Source of the DNA: an uncultured Blautia sp.
GTDB taxonomy: Bacteria > Bacillota > Clostridia > Lachnospirales > Lachnospiraceae
DNA length: 64,000 nt
Direction: 5' to 3'
Assembly (NCBI GenBank): GCA_900540785.1
Contig: UQHF01000017.1
Location: 1-64,000 of the forward strand
Part shown: in pieces, positions 15,790-22,777 of the stretch
How the letters are laid out: every line of letters starts with the position of its first letter
How positions within the stretch are numbered: the stretch's first letter is position 1
Notes under the pieces: generated by a model
What the model was told of the DNA's origin: nothing
What the model saw: only the letters and a program-made list of their open reading frames with translations
The model's database searches: none
Position numbers and translations under genes: made by a program

Positions 15790-16856
15790 ACGAAAACCAG
15801 ACAACCGGACTTTCCAGTATTTCTTTATCCCGCCCTGTATTTATTCAGAGCTGCGCTTCCGTTGTAGGAAAAAAAGAAGGAGAAGGTCCTCTTGGAGACC
15901 TGTTTGATCTGGTATGTGAAGAGCCCATGTTCGGAAGTGATACATGGGAGGCTGCGGAAAGCGCCATGCAAAGAGAAGCCGCTGTTCTTGCAGCCGGGAA
16001 AGCCGGATATAAGCCGGAGGAAATCCGCCTTGCATTTGCAGGAGACCTTCTGGCACAGACAACTGCCTCCTCCTTTGGAATCGCAGGACTTGGCATTCCC
16101 TTTTTCGGACTGTACGGTGCCTGCTCTACTATGGGAGAATCCCTCTCCCTTGGTTCCATGTCTGTATCTGCCGGGTATGGCGAACCCGTTCTCTGCGCAA
16201 CCTCCAGTCACTTTGCAAGTGCAGAAAAGGAATTTCGTTTTCCCCTGGGCTATGGAAACCAGCGTCCCTTATCTGCCACATGGACGGTTACAGGAAGCGG
16301 TGCCTGTATCTTAAGCACCTGTCCTCCTTCTAAAGAACAGAAAAAACAATATACGCCCCTTGCTTCCCCAAAAGGCTTCGCAGCCATTACCGGACTGACT
16401 ACAGGACGGCTCATTGATTTTGGTTTTAAAGACTCTCTGAATATGGGCGGCTGTATGGCGCCTGCTGCCTGCGACACAATCTGGCAGCATCTCTACGATT
16501 TCGGACGCCTCCCTTCCGATTACGATTATATCTTTACTGGTGATCTGGGAATGGTTGGTCAAAAAATCCTTTTTGACCTTCTCGCCGAAAAAAGTGTAGA
16601 TATTCAGGCACAGCACCAGGACTGCGGTCTTCTGATATATGATAATGAAACGCAGGATACCCATTCCGGCGGAAGCGGCTGCGGCTGTGCAGCCTCTGTG
16701 CTCACTGCTTATATTCTCCCTAAAGTTGCAGCCGGCGAATGGAAGCGTATTCTCTTTGTTCCCACAGGCGCTCTTCTTTCAAAGGTAAGCTTTAACGAAG
16801 GCGTTTCCATACCCGGAATTGCACACGCTGTTATTATTGAACACATTCCTGCATAA
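15786..16856 (+). CDS. spoVAD: Stage V sporulation protein AD
   Basis: 356 residues, thiolase-like fold without acyltransferase role; the soluble SpoVA component that binds dipicolinic acid. FIQSCASVVGKKEGEGPLG at the start, GLYGACSTMGESL, TSSHFASAEKEFRFPLGYG and HSGGSGCGCAASVL are conserved. Four-base overlap with spoVAC; 14-base gap to spoVAE. Normal length. Confidence 0.96.
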   Translation: MNENQTTGLSSISLSRPVFIQSCASVVGKKEGEGPLGDLFDLVCEEPMFGSDTWEAAESAMQREAAVLAAGKAGYKPEEIRLAFAGDLLAQTTASSFGIAGLGIPFFGLYGACSTMGESLSLGSMSVSAGYGEPVLCATSSHFASAEKEFRFPLGYGNQRPLSATWTVTGSGACILSTCPPSKEQKKQYTPLASPKGFAAITGLTTGRLIDFGFKDSLNMGGCMAPAACDTIWQHLYDFGRLPSDYDYIFTGDLGMVGQKILFDLLAEKSVDIQAQHQDCGLLIYDNETQDTHSGGSGCGCAASVLTAYILPKVAAGEWKRILFVPTGALLSKVSFNEGVSIPGIAHAVIIEHIPA

Positions 16857-16870
16857 ATACGGAGGTAATT

Positions 16871-17227
16871 ATGGATTATATAAATGCTTTCTGGGTGGGC
16901 GGTCTTATCTGTGCCCTTGTCCAGATTCTACTTGATAAAACAAAGCTTCTTCCAGGCCGTGTTATGGTTCTTCTTGTATGTGGAGGCGCAGTTTTAAGCG
17001 CTGTGGGTATTTACGGACCTTTTGTGGATTTTGCAGGAGCAGGCGCTTCTGTCCCTCTTCTCGGGTTCGGAAATATTCTCTGGGAAGGCATGAAAAAAGC
17101 CATTGATAAGGACGGACTTTTAGGACTTTTTACAGGCGGCTTTACTGCCTGCGCTGCCGGAGTATCTGCTGCCCTGATTTTTTCTTATCTTGCCAGTCTT
17201 ATCTTTAAACCCAAGATGAAAGACTGA
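16871..17227 (+). CDS. spoVAE: Stage V sporulation protein AE (SpoVAEb type)
   Basis: 118 residues, about four membrane helices. DYINAFWVGGLICALVQILLD and FAGAGASVPLLGFGNILWEGM identify the SpoVAEb membrane subunit, a homologue of SpoVAC. CGGAGG lies ahead of the ATG. Part of the DPA-channel operon. Confidence 0.93.
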   Translation: MDYINAFWVGGLICALVQILLDKTKLLPGRVMVLLVCGGAVLSAVGIYGPFVDFAGAGASVPLLGFGNILWEGMKKAIDKDGLLGLFTGGFTACAAGVSAALIFSYLASLIFKPKMKD

Positions 17228-17248
17228 TCATAAAGTGAGGTGTATGTA

Positions 17249-17869
17249 TTGAGCGATACTTTGTATCTGATGCTGGAACAGAATGTAGAAGTGAGGCATC
17301 CCCATATTTATCTTCAGGATATTGCAAAGCTTTCCTGCAGCAATCCCAAGATCCTGAACCGTCTCCGGGTTCTTCCTGTTTTAAATCTGGAACCGCATAA
17401 ACCAGGCCGCTACGTTCTTTCTTCTATGGAACTGATTCGGCAGATCCAGCAAAAAGAACCAGACCTTACTATCTCCCATATTGGAGAACCTACTTTCATC
17501 ATCACCTATCAGAACGAACCTGTCCACGGGCTTCTCTTAAGATGGCTGAAAGTAATCTTTGTCTGCCTTGCCACTTTTTTCGGCGCTGCTTTTTCTATTA
17601 TGACTTTTAACAATGACGTAGATGTGGGCGGTCTTTTTTCCCAGATTTATACTCTTGTCACAGGAAATGTTTCCAACGGCTTTACCATTCTTGAAATTTC
17701 CTACTCTGTGGGAATCGGGCTTGGCGTGCTGTTCTTCTTTAATCATTTTGGAAAGAGAAAGCTCACAGATGATCCTACACCTATGCAGGTGCAGATGCGG
17801 ATTTATGAAGATGATGTAAACAAGACGATCATGGAGGAGATGGAACGGGAGGGTACGGAAAATTCATAA
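17249..17869 (+). CDS. spoVAA: Stage V sporulation protein AA
   Basis: 206 residues from the TTG at 17249, which has GAGG 8 bases upstream; a GTG three codons earlier overlaps the ribosome site. The N-terminal soluble domain (HPHIYLQDIAKLSC through residue 100) and C-terminal membrane helices match SpoVAA. In Bacillus spoVAA is the first gene of the operon and is followed by spoVAB; here it comes last, after spoVAE. Probably part of the same transcript, which ends at 17954-17990. Confidence 0.8.
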   Translation: MSDTLYLMLEQNVEVRHPHIYLQDIAKLSCSNPKILNRLRVLPVLNLEPHKPGRYVLSSMELIRQIQQKEPDLTISHIGEPTFIITYQNEPVHGLLLRWLKVIFVCLATFFGAAFSIMTFNNDVDVGGLFSQIYTLVTGNVSNGFTILEISYSVGIGLGVLFFFNHFGKRKLTDDPTPMQVQMRIYEDDVNKTIMEEMEREGTENS

Positions 17870-17897
17870 CTTGCTTTCACTTTCTTCTAATCAGTGC

Positions 17898-17945
17898 ATA
17901 AGCGATAATCACCCAGAGTTCCTGCGCATTTCCAGGAGCGCTTAT
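17898..17945 (+). promoter_or_regulatory. Stem-loop ahead of the spoVA terminator
   Basis: ATAAGCG (17898-17904) pairs with CGCTTAT (17939-17945) and encloses TCCTG/CAGGA (17920-17924 with 17933-17937). It precedes the true terminator in the spoVA 3' untranslated region. Possibly a 3'-end stabiliser; function not known. Confidence 0.4.
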
Positions 17946-17953
17946 CTCTGTGG

Positions 17954-17998
17954 GAGCGCCGGAGAAATTACAGAGACGGCGCTCTCAATTTCTTTTTG
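17954..17998 (+). terminator. Terminator of the spoVA operon
   Basis: GAGCGCCG (17954-17961) pairs with CGGCGCTC (17977-17984), followed by AATTTCTTTTT. The rest of the gap to 18184 is A+T-rich and shows no gene. Confidence 0.75.
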
Positions 17999-18184
17999 TC
18001 ATCTTACTGTTAATGTTTTTAATTTTTCTTTTCCCATAAAAAATTCATAACTGCTTGTCTATATAATTTTTGTATGTTACTATAAAATCATCCCTTATCA
18101 AAGACTCACTTCCCGTGTTCTCGTTTACCTCTTATATCACTTCTTCACGCTCTTTACATTTCATTGTTTTCAGGAGGAATTCTA

Positions 18185-18964
18185 TTGTTGTATCATAATT
18201 TACTTGAACATAAAAAATATTTGTTAAAAGAAATCCAAACTTTAAAACATCGTCTGGTTTCTTACCCTGCCGGAGAGCTTATTTGTGCCCGAAATGGAAA
18301 ATATGTTACTTATATCCATTCACTGAACGGAGTACATACCTACATTTCCAAAAAAGACATTTCATTTATAAAGAGACTCGGAGAGAAAAAATTAATTTCT
18401 GCTTCTCTTGAAGATTTACAAAAAGAATTACAAGCTGTAAACGCATTTCTGAAATGCTACAAATCCGATTCTTCCAAAGTTGAACAATTACTATCTCAGT
18501 CTCATTATCAAAAAATTATTTCCATGTCTTTTCCATCAGTTTCCGAAGATTTAGAACAGTGGAGCAGGGAATCTTATGAACGAAATCCTCTTCACCAAGA
18601 AAATCTGCGCCATTTCTGTCCTTCCGGACATATGGTCCGTTCAAAATCTGAAGCATTAATCGACCAGGCTTTGTTTATGCACCAAATCCCTTTCCGTTAT
18701 GAATATGCCTTGAAGCTTAAAGACACCACTTTTTACCCGGACTTCACCATACGCCACCCCAAATCAGGCGAGTACTTCTACTGGGAGCATTTTGGGCTCA
18801 TGGATTCTCTTTCTTACTCACAACATACCTTTCAGAAGTTAAACATCTACTGTCAAAATGGCATCATTCCCACAATTAACCTGATTACAACCTACGAAAC
18901 AAAAGAACACCCTCTCACTTCCCAAACGATTGAGAACATGATACAGGAGTATTTTGTTTCCTAA
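18185..18964 (+). CDS. Uncharacterised protein with PD-(D/E)XK nuclease-like C-terminus
   Basis: 259 residues from a TTG at 18185, chosen because AGGAGG ends 7 bases upstream; a TTG three codons later is equally possible. I do not recognise a named family. The first 110 residues look helical and charged. Residues 152-205 carry RSKSE, then YPDFTI and WEHFG: E156, D186 and E201 in the order of an E...PD...E-x-x PD-(D/E)XK-type active site. The gene is visibly more A+T-rich than its neighbours, stands alone, and is followed directly by the 51-bp palindromic repeats. Nuclease activity is inference from these motifs. Confidence 0.6.
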   Translation: MLYHNLLEHKKYLLKEIQTLKHRLVSYPAGELICARNGKYVTYIHSLNGVHTYISKKDISFIKRLGEKKLISASLEDLQKELQAVNAFLKCYKSDSSKVEQLLSQSHYQKIISMSFPSVSEDLEQWSRESYERNPLHQENLRHFCPSGHMVRSKSEALIDQALFMHQIPFRYEYALKLKDTTFYPDFTIRHPKSGEYFYWEHFGLMDSLSYSQHTFQKLNIYCQNGIIPTINLITTYETKEHPLTSQTIENMIQEYFVS

Positions 18965-18981
18965 GATCTTTTTCGCATTTC

Positions 18982-19193
18982 ATAAACAATCTTACGCGGC
19001 TTTTGTTTATTTCTGTAGCTTTTTCTACTTCTATAAACAATTTTCTCCGACTTTTGTTTATGTCCGCAGCTTTTTCTACTTCTATAAACAATTTTCTCCA
19101 ACTTTTGTTTATTTCTGTAGCTTTTTTGACTTCTATAAACAATTTTCTCCGGCTCTTGTTTATTTCCGCAGCTTTTTTAACTTCCATAAACAA
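18982..19193 (+). repeat. 51-bp palindromic tandem repeat array (locus 1)
   Basis: ATAAACAA begins at 18982, 19033, 19084, 19135 and 19186: exact 51-bp period. In the first four units it is followed after exactly 13 bases by TTGTTTAT (19003, 19054, 19105, 19156), giving an 8-bp inverted repeat per unit. The second half of each unit (TAGCTTTTTCTAC-like) is also conserved. The array starts 17 bases after the stop of the nuclease-like gene. Since 51 is 17 codons, both strands stay open, but no convincing ribosome site or protein family supports translation. Confidence 0.95.
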
Positions 19194-19205
19194 TTCCGTC
19201 AGCCC

Positions 19206-19234
19206 TTGATTTTTTTATGTACCCATGTTATACT
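19206..19234 (+). promoter_or_regulatory. Promoter of queT
   Basis: -35 TTGATT (19206-19211), 17-base spacer, -10 TATACT (19229-19234). Start near 19241, leaving a leader of about 160 bases. Confidence 0.8.
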
Positions 19235-19245
19235 CATACCCGTTG

Positions 19246-19370
19246 CAAGCCCTCATATGCAGGTATCTAAAGGAAACCTGCTTTGTATGTTCATGCAAAA
19301 CCAAGGTCTACAGGGCTTGACAGGCGGTCACCGCCTATAAATGTGCCGAGTGTTCGTGACCTTCCACTCG
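19246..19370 (+). promoter_or_regulatory. Pseudoknotted leader of queT, candidate preQ1/queuosine-precursor riboswitch
   Basis: CAAGCCCT (19246-19253) pairs with AGGGCTTG (19312-19319), enclosing GCAGGT/ACCTGC (19259-19264 with 19276-19281). Downstream are GGCGG-N3-CCGCC (19323-19335) and CGAGTG/CACTCG (19347-19352 with 19365-19370). The loop of the last hairpin holds GACCTT (19358-19363), complementary to AAGGTC (19303-19308) inside the first domain, so a long-range pseudoknot can form. Queuosine transporters are often controlled by preQ1 riboswitches. I could not match this to a specific class by eye. Confidence 0.55.
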
Positions 19371-19399
19371 TAAAACAAAACTAAAGGAGACAAGTAAAT

Positions 19400-19897
19400 A
19401 TGAAAAACAAAAGTACCCTGTTTCTTGTACAGGCAGCAGCAATCGGTGCGATCTACGTAGTCATCACACTATTATTCGCACCATTAAGTTTCGGAGAAGT
19501 GCAGATCCGTTTCTCAGAAGCACTCACTATTCTGCCGTACTTCACACCAGCCGCAATCCCGGGTCTGTTTGTAGGCTGTATCATCTCCAACATTCTCGGA
19601 GGAGGAATTCCGGTAGATATTATTTTCGGAAGCATTGCCACTTTAATCGGCGCAGTTTTCACCTATAAACTTCGCGGCAATAAATGGCTTGCCCCTGTTC
19701 CTCCGATTGTGGCAAACACAGTCATTGTTCCTTTTGTCCTTCATTACGGATACGGAATCAACCTTCCGATTCCTTTCATGATGGTGACAGTCGGAGCCGG
19801 AGAGATCATCTCATGTGCTTTTCTTGGAATGATCGTGTTAAACGCACTTTCCAGATATGGAAATATGCTGTTTAAAAAAGGCGCCGCCAAAGCGTAA
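19400..19897 (+). CDS. queT: Queuosine precursor transporter QueT
   Basis: 165 residues, about five to six membrane helices, matching the QueT substrate-specific (S) component of ECF transporters for preQ0/preQ1. GEVQIRFSEALTILPYFTPAAIPGLFVG at 30-58 and SNILGGGIPVDIIFGSIATLIGA are the family signatures. It needs the shared ECF energising module, which is not in the window. AAAGGAG precedes the ATG. Monocistronic, with a folded leader upstream and a terminator at 19918-19958. Confidence 0.92.
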   Translation: MKNKSTLFLVQAAAIGAIYVVITLLFAPLSFGEVQIRFSEALTILPYFTPAAIPGLFVGCIISNILGGGIPVDIIFGSIATLIGAVFTYKLRGNKWLAPVPPIVANTVIVPFVLHYGYGINLPIPFMMVTVGAGEIISCAFLGMIVLNALSRYGNMLFKKGAAKA

Positions 19898-19917
19898 GAA
19901 ACAGAATCTCATATGCC

Positions 19918-19958
19918 AAAAAGCTGCCGCATTTCCTTTCGGAAACCGACAGCTTTTT
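19918..19958 (+). terminator. Terminator of queT
   Basis: AAAAAGCTG (19918-19926) pairs with CAGCTTTTT (19950-19958); the stem may extend further inward (CCG/CGA, imperfect). Confidence 0.75.
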
Positions 19959-19986
19959 CATTTACAGAAACTTATTTCTATAAATT

Positions 19987-21024
19987 TCAGCAGCCCATAT
20001 AAAGCATGGCAAGACGAATGGTATTTTCCATTCCTTCCCAATGTGTACGCTCCATTCCGTGAGAAGCATGAACGCCCGGACCGATCAGCCCGCCTTTAAT
20101 ATCATTTCCCGCAGCCCTTGCGGCTCCTACATCAGAGCCGTAGAACGGATAAATATCTACTGCATAAGAAAGTCCGTTATCTTTTGCAAGCTGGATCAGG
20201 CGGCTTGTCAACTCATAATCATACGGTCCTCCGGAATCCTTTGCACAGATGGAAACGTCGTACTCTGTACAGTTTAAATCATCTCCAATGCAGCCCATAT
20301 CCACAGAAATCAATTCAGAAATATCCTCCGGAATGTAAGAAGCACCATGTCCTACTTCCTCATAAGCAGAAATAAAGAACTTTGTTTTATATGCAGGAAC
20401 CAGATTTTCGTCCTTCATAATTTTTAAAATCGTCATAAGGCAGGCAACGCTTCCCTTATCATCAATAAATCTGGATTTCAAAAATCCGGACGAGGTAATC
20501 GTTGTCTTTGTATCAATACAGATATAATCCCCTGTCTCAACACCAAGCGCTCTTACCTCTTCTGCATTTTTTACTTTTTCGTCAATACGAACTGCCATAT
20601 TGTCAGCATCCCGTTCTCTGCTTTTGCTGTCTGCAAAAACATGAGCAGCCGGACTCAGGCTCAAAATCGTGCCTGTATAAGCCTTGCCGCAGCGTGTGCG
20701 AATTGTACAGTATTCTCCGTCCAGAGTCGGAAGGAGCGGCCCTCCTACAGGTGTAAATTTCAACTGTCCGTCTGAGGTAATGGAACGGACCATCAGGCCC
20801 AGTGTATCCACATGAGCGGAAAGTCCCACTGTCTTTTCTTCGCTGCGTCCCGGTATCGTGATTACGCCGCATCCCTTTCTTGTTGTCTCAAAAGCATATC
20901 CCATTTCTTCTGCCATTTCGCCTATCAGCTTCATCACTTCTGCAGTGTAGCCGCTTGGGCTGTCCACTGAAAAAATCCGGCGGCAGGTGTCAAAAAGATA
21001 ATCCCTGTATTTTTCCACGTTCAT
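19987..21024 (-). CDS. M42 family metallopeptidase (aminopeptidase)
   Basis: 345 residues from the ATG at 21022-21024 (MNVEKYRDYLF), which has GAGAGGA upstream; ten further upstream codons lack support. Metal-ligand and catalytic segments of M42 peptidases are present in order: SAHVDTLG, RFIDDKGS, YEEVGHG, SVDMGC and a late GVHASHGMERTH. M42 enzymes are cytoplasmic, cobalt/zinc-dependent, usually tetrahedral aminopeptidases. It lies downstream of sigF but has its own promoter. Confidence 0.9.
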   Translation of the reverse strand: MNVEKYRDYLFDTCRRIFSVDSPSGYTAEVMKLIGEMAEEMGYAFETTRKGCGVITIPGRSEEKTVGLSAHVDTLGLMVRSITSDGQLKFTPVGGPLLPTLDGEYCTIRTRCGKAYTGTILSLSPAAHVFADSKSRERDADNMAVRIDEKVKNAEEVRALGVETGDYICIDTKTTITSSGFLKSRFIDDKGSVACLMTILKIMKDENLVPAYKTKFFISAYEEVGHGASYIPEDISELISVDMGCIGDDLNCTEYDVSICAKDSGGPYDYELTSRLIQLAKDNGLSYAVDIYPFYGSDVGAARAAGNDIKGGLIGPGVHASHGMERTHWEGMENTIRLAMLYMGC

Positions 21025-21086
21025 TATTTTGTGTCCTCTCTTCCTTGTATTCAAAACAGATTAAAAATCAGTTCTTACAAATTTCA

Positions 21087-21115
21087 TTTATATCACTTAA
21101 TTCCTCTGATGTAAA
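21087..21115 (-). promoter_or_regulatory. Promoter of the M42 peptidase gene
   Basis: Minus-strand -35 TTTACA (21110-21115) and -10 TATAAA (21087-21092), 17-base spacer, in the 108-base gap after sigF. Confidence 0.55.
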
Positions 21116-21132
21116 GTCTGTCAATGCACTTT

Positions 21133-21873
21133 TTAAATATTCTGCACCTCTCCCCCTCTCTCCGCCTTTTCCTGAAGCCGTTTCAGAATCCGTTTTTCCA
21201 TTCTGGAAACCTGCACCTGAGATATTTCCAGGACTTTCGCGATTTCCGTCTGTGTCATATCCTGAAAATAGCGCATGTATATAAGCTTTCGCTCTCTGGC
21301 GTCCAGATCTTTTAAAATTTCTTCCAAAAATAATCTGTTTAAAAGATGTTCCTGCTGATTTTCCTTTTCCGGCAGCTTGTCCAGGAGAGAAATTTCCTGC
21401 CCTTCCCCCTGATAAATGGTTTTCTGGAGAGATTCCACCTCTGCTCCGGATTCCAGAGTCATCACCAGCTCTTCCATCGGCATCTTCAGCTCCTTTTCAA
21501 GTTCTGCTAAGGTTGGTTCTCTCCCGAGCTTTCGCTCCAGACCTTCCCTTGCCTTATAAATCCGGTAATGATTTTCCTTTAGAGAACGGCTTACCTTCAG
21601 GATTCCGTCATCCCGAAGGTAGCGTTTGATTTCCCCTGCGATCATGGGGACTGCATACGTGGAAAACTGTACTTCAAAATCTAGGTTAAACTTATCTACT
21701 GCCTTTAAAAGCCCGATGCTTCCAATCTGAAAGAGATCTTCCATTTCCACACCTCTTCCTGTGAAGCGTCTTGCCACACTGTAAATAAGCCCTGTGTTTT
21801 CCTCAAATAACGTATCTCTTGCTTCTTTATCTCCCTGGTGTGCGCGCCCGATGAGAGCAAGAGTCTGATTCAT
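21133..21873 (-). CDS. sigF: RNA polymerase sporulation sigma factor SigF
   Basis: 246 residues. First forespore-specific sigma factor, held inactive by SpoIIAB and released by SpoIIAA. Region 2 (EDLFQIGSIGLLKAVDKFN, residues 46-64) and region 4 helix-turn-helix (MTQTEIAKVLEISQVQVSR) are clear. It follows spoIIAB after 2 bases in the canonical spoIIAA-AB-AC operon. Confidence 0.97.
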   Translation of the reverse strand: MNQTLALIGRAHQGDKEARDTLFEENTGLIYSVARRFTGRGVEMEDLFQIGSIGLLKAVDKFNLDFEVQFSTYAVPMIAGEIKRYLRDDGILKVSRSLKENHYRIYKAREGLERKLGREPTLAELEKELKMPMEELVMTLESGAEVESLQKTIYQGEGQEISLLDKLPEKENQQEHLLNRLFLEEILKDLDARERKLIYMRYFQDMTQTEIAKVLEISQVQVSRMEKRILKRLQEKAERGGEVQNI

Positions 21874-21875
21874 TT

Positions 21876-22301
21876 TTATCTCCTTATCGCTTTTTTCATA
21901 TGGACTACCGTTCCTTCTCCCACTTTTGATTCTACTGAAATTTCGTCCATAAAAGCCTCCATAAAGGTAAATCCCATTCCGGAGCGGTCTTTTTCCGGCT
22001 TTGTGGTATAAAGAGGCTCCATTGCTTTTTTTACGTCCGGGATTCCTACTCCCTCATCTTTTACATCCACAAAAAGCTCCTGCCCTTTCAGGCGGCAGGT
22101 TACCCAAATCTTATGTATCTCCCCCTCATATCCGTGTATAATGCAGTTTGTGACAGCCTCAGAGACGGCTGTCTTTAAATCAGCCACCTCCTCAAGCGTA
22201 GGATTCAACTGTGTGCAAAACGCTGCCACTGCCACCCGCGCAAGGCTTTCATTTACAGGTCTGCTCTCAAAAACAATGGTCATTTCATTGGTGTTTCCCA
22301 T
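21876..22301 (-). CDS. spoIIAB: Anti-sigma F factor / serine kinase SpoIIAB
   Basis: 141 residues, GHKL ATPase fold. N-box (DLKTAVSEAVTNCIIHGY), G1 (VDVKDEGVGIPD) and G2-like (DRSGMGFTFMEAFMDE) motifs are intact. It binds and inhibits SigF and phosphorylates SpoIIAA. It lies 18 bases after spoIIAA. Confidence 0.97.
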   Translation of the reverse strand: MGNTNEMTIVFESRPVNESLARVAVAAFCTQLNPTLEEVADLKTAVSEAVTNCIIHGYEGEIHKIWVTCRLKGQELFVDVKDEGVGIPDVKKAMEPLYTTKPEKDRSGMGFTFMEAFMDEISVESKVGEGTVVHMKKAIRR

Positions 22302-22319
22302 AGTACGCTCCCTCCCTTT

Positions 22320-22643
22320 CTAAACAGCCTCTGGTTCTCTGCTGATTTCCATGAATTTGCTCACTCCTGAAATACGGAGAATTTTTTCAATGTGACGGTT
22401 TACATGAACGGCTCTGATACAGCCGGTGCACATACCAAGAGTTCGGTAGCGCCCCATAATAAGCCCGATACCGGAGCTATCCATAAACGTGGTTTCTGAA
22501 AAATCAAATTCTATTGTCTTAATATAAATTTTTTCCATGATCCTGTCTGCTGTTCTCCGCACATAATCAGATACCGGATGGTCTACCTCGCCCGGAAGTA
22601 TGATCGTAAGACAGGTTCCCTCTGTTTTAAAACCAGGTTCCAT
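22320..22643 (-). CDS. spoIIAA: Anti-anti-sigma F factor SpoIIAA
   Basis: 107 residues from the ATG at 22641-22643 (MEPGFKTEGTCL), which has AAGGGGGA 7 bases upstream; the frame runs 15 codons further without support. STAS domain; the phospho-acceptor serine is in FMDSSGIGLIMGRYR (about residue 57, Ser58 in Bacillus). Unphosphorylated protein frees SigF from SpoIIAB. No clear sigma-H promoter was found upstream. Confidence 0.95.
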   Translation of the reverse strand: MEPGFKTEGTCLTIILPGEVDHPVSDYVRRTADRIMEKIYIKTIEFDFSETTFMDSSGIGLIMGRYRTLGMCTGCIRAVHVNRHIEKILRISGVSKFMEISREPEAV

Positions 22644-22717
22644 GATAATTTCCCCCTTATTTTCTTTTTTATTCTCATTTTCTACCAAAATATGCTTTCT
22701 TCACTATTTTAAAGTAC

Positions 22718-22752
22718 AAAAAAAGGACGTACCTGTTGTACATCCCCTTTTT
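22718..22752 (-). terminator. Terminator of the folC-TPR operon
   Basis: On the minus strand GGATGTAC pairs with GTACGTCC (22738-22745 with 22725-22732, one G-U pair) and is followed by seven T residues. Confidence 0.85.
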
Positions 22753-22777
22753 GGAGGCTTCTCATTCGCTGTGCCTG

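Noticed and set aside
18954..19340. Open frames through the 51-bp array on both strands, giving 17-residue repeats
   Set aside because: Openness follows from the 51-bp period and base content. No ribosome site of quality was seen, the minus-strand frame overlaps the end of the nuclease-like gene, and the palindromic arms are better conserved than any one frame.
22644..22717. Sigma-H promoter for spoIIAA
   Set aside because: AGGAAAW and GAAT-like elements are present only in pieces and at the wrong spacing.
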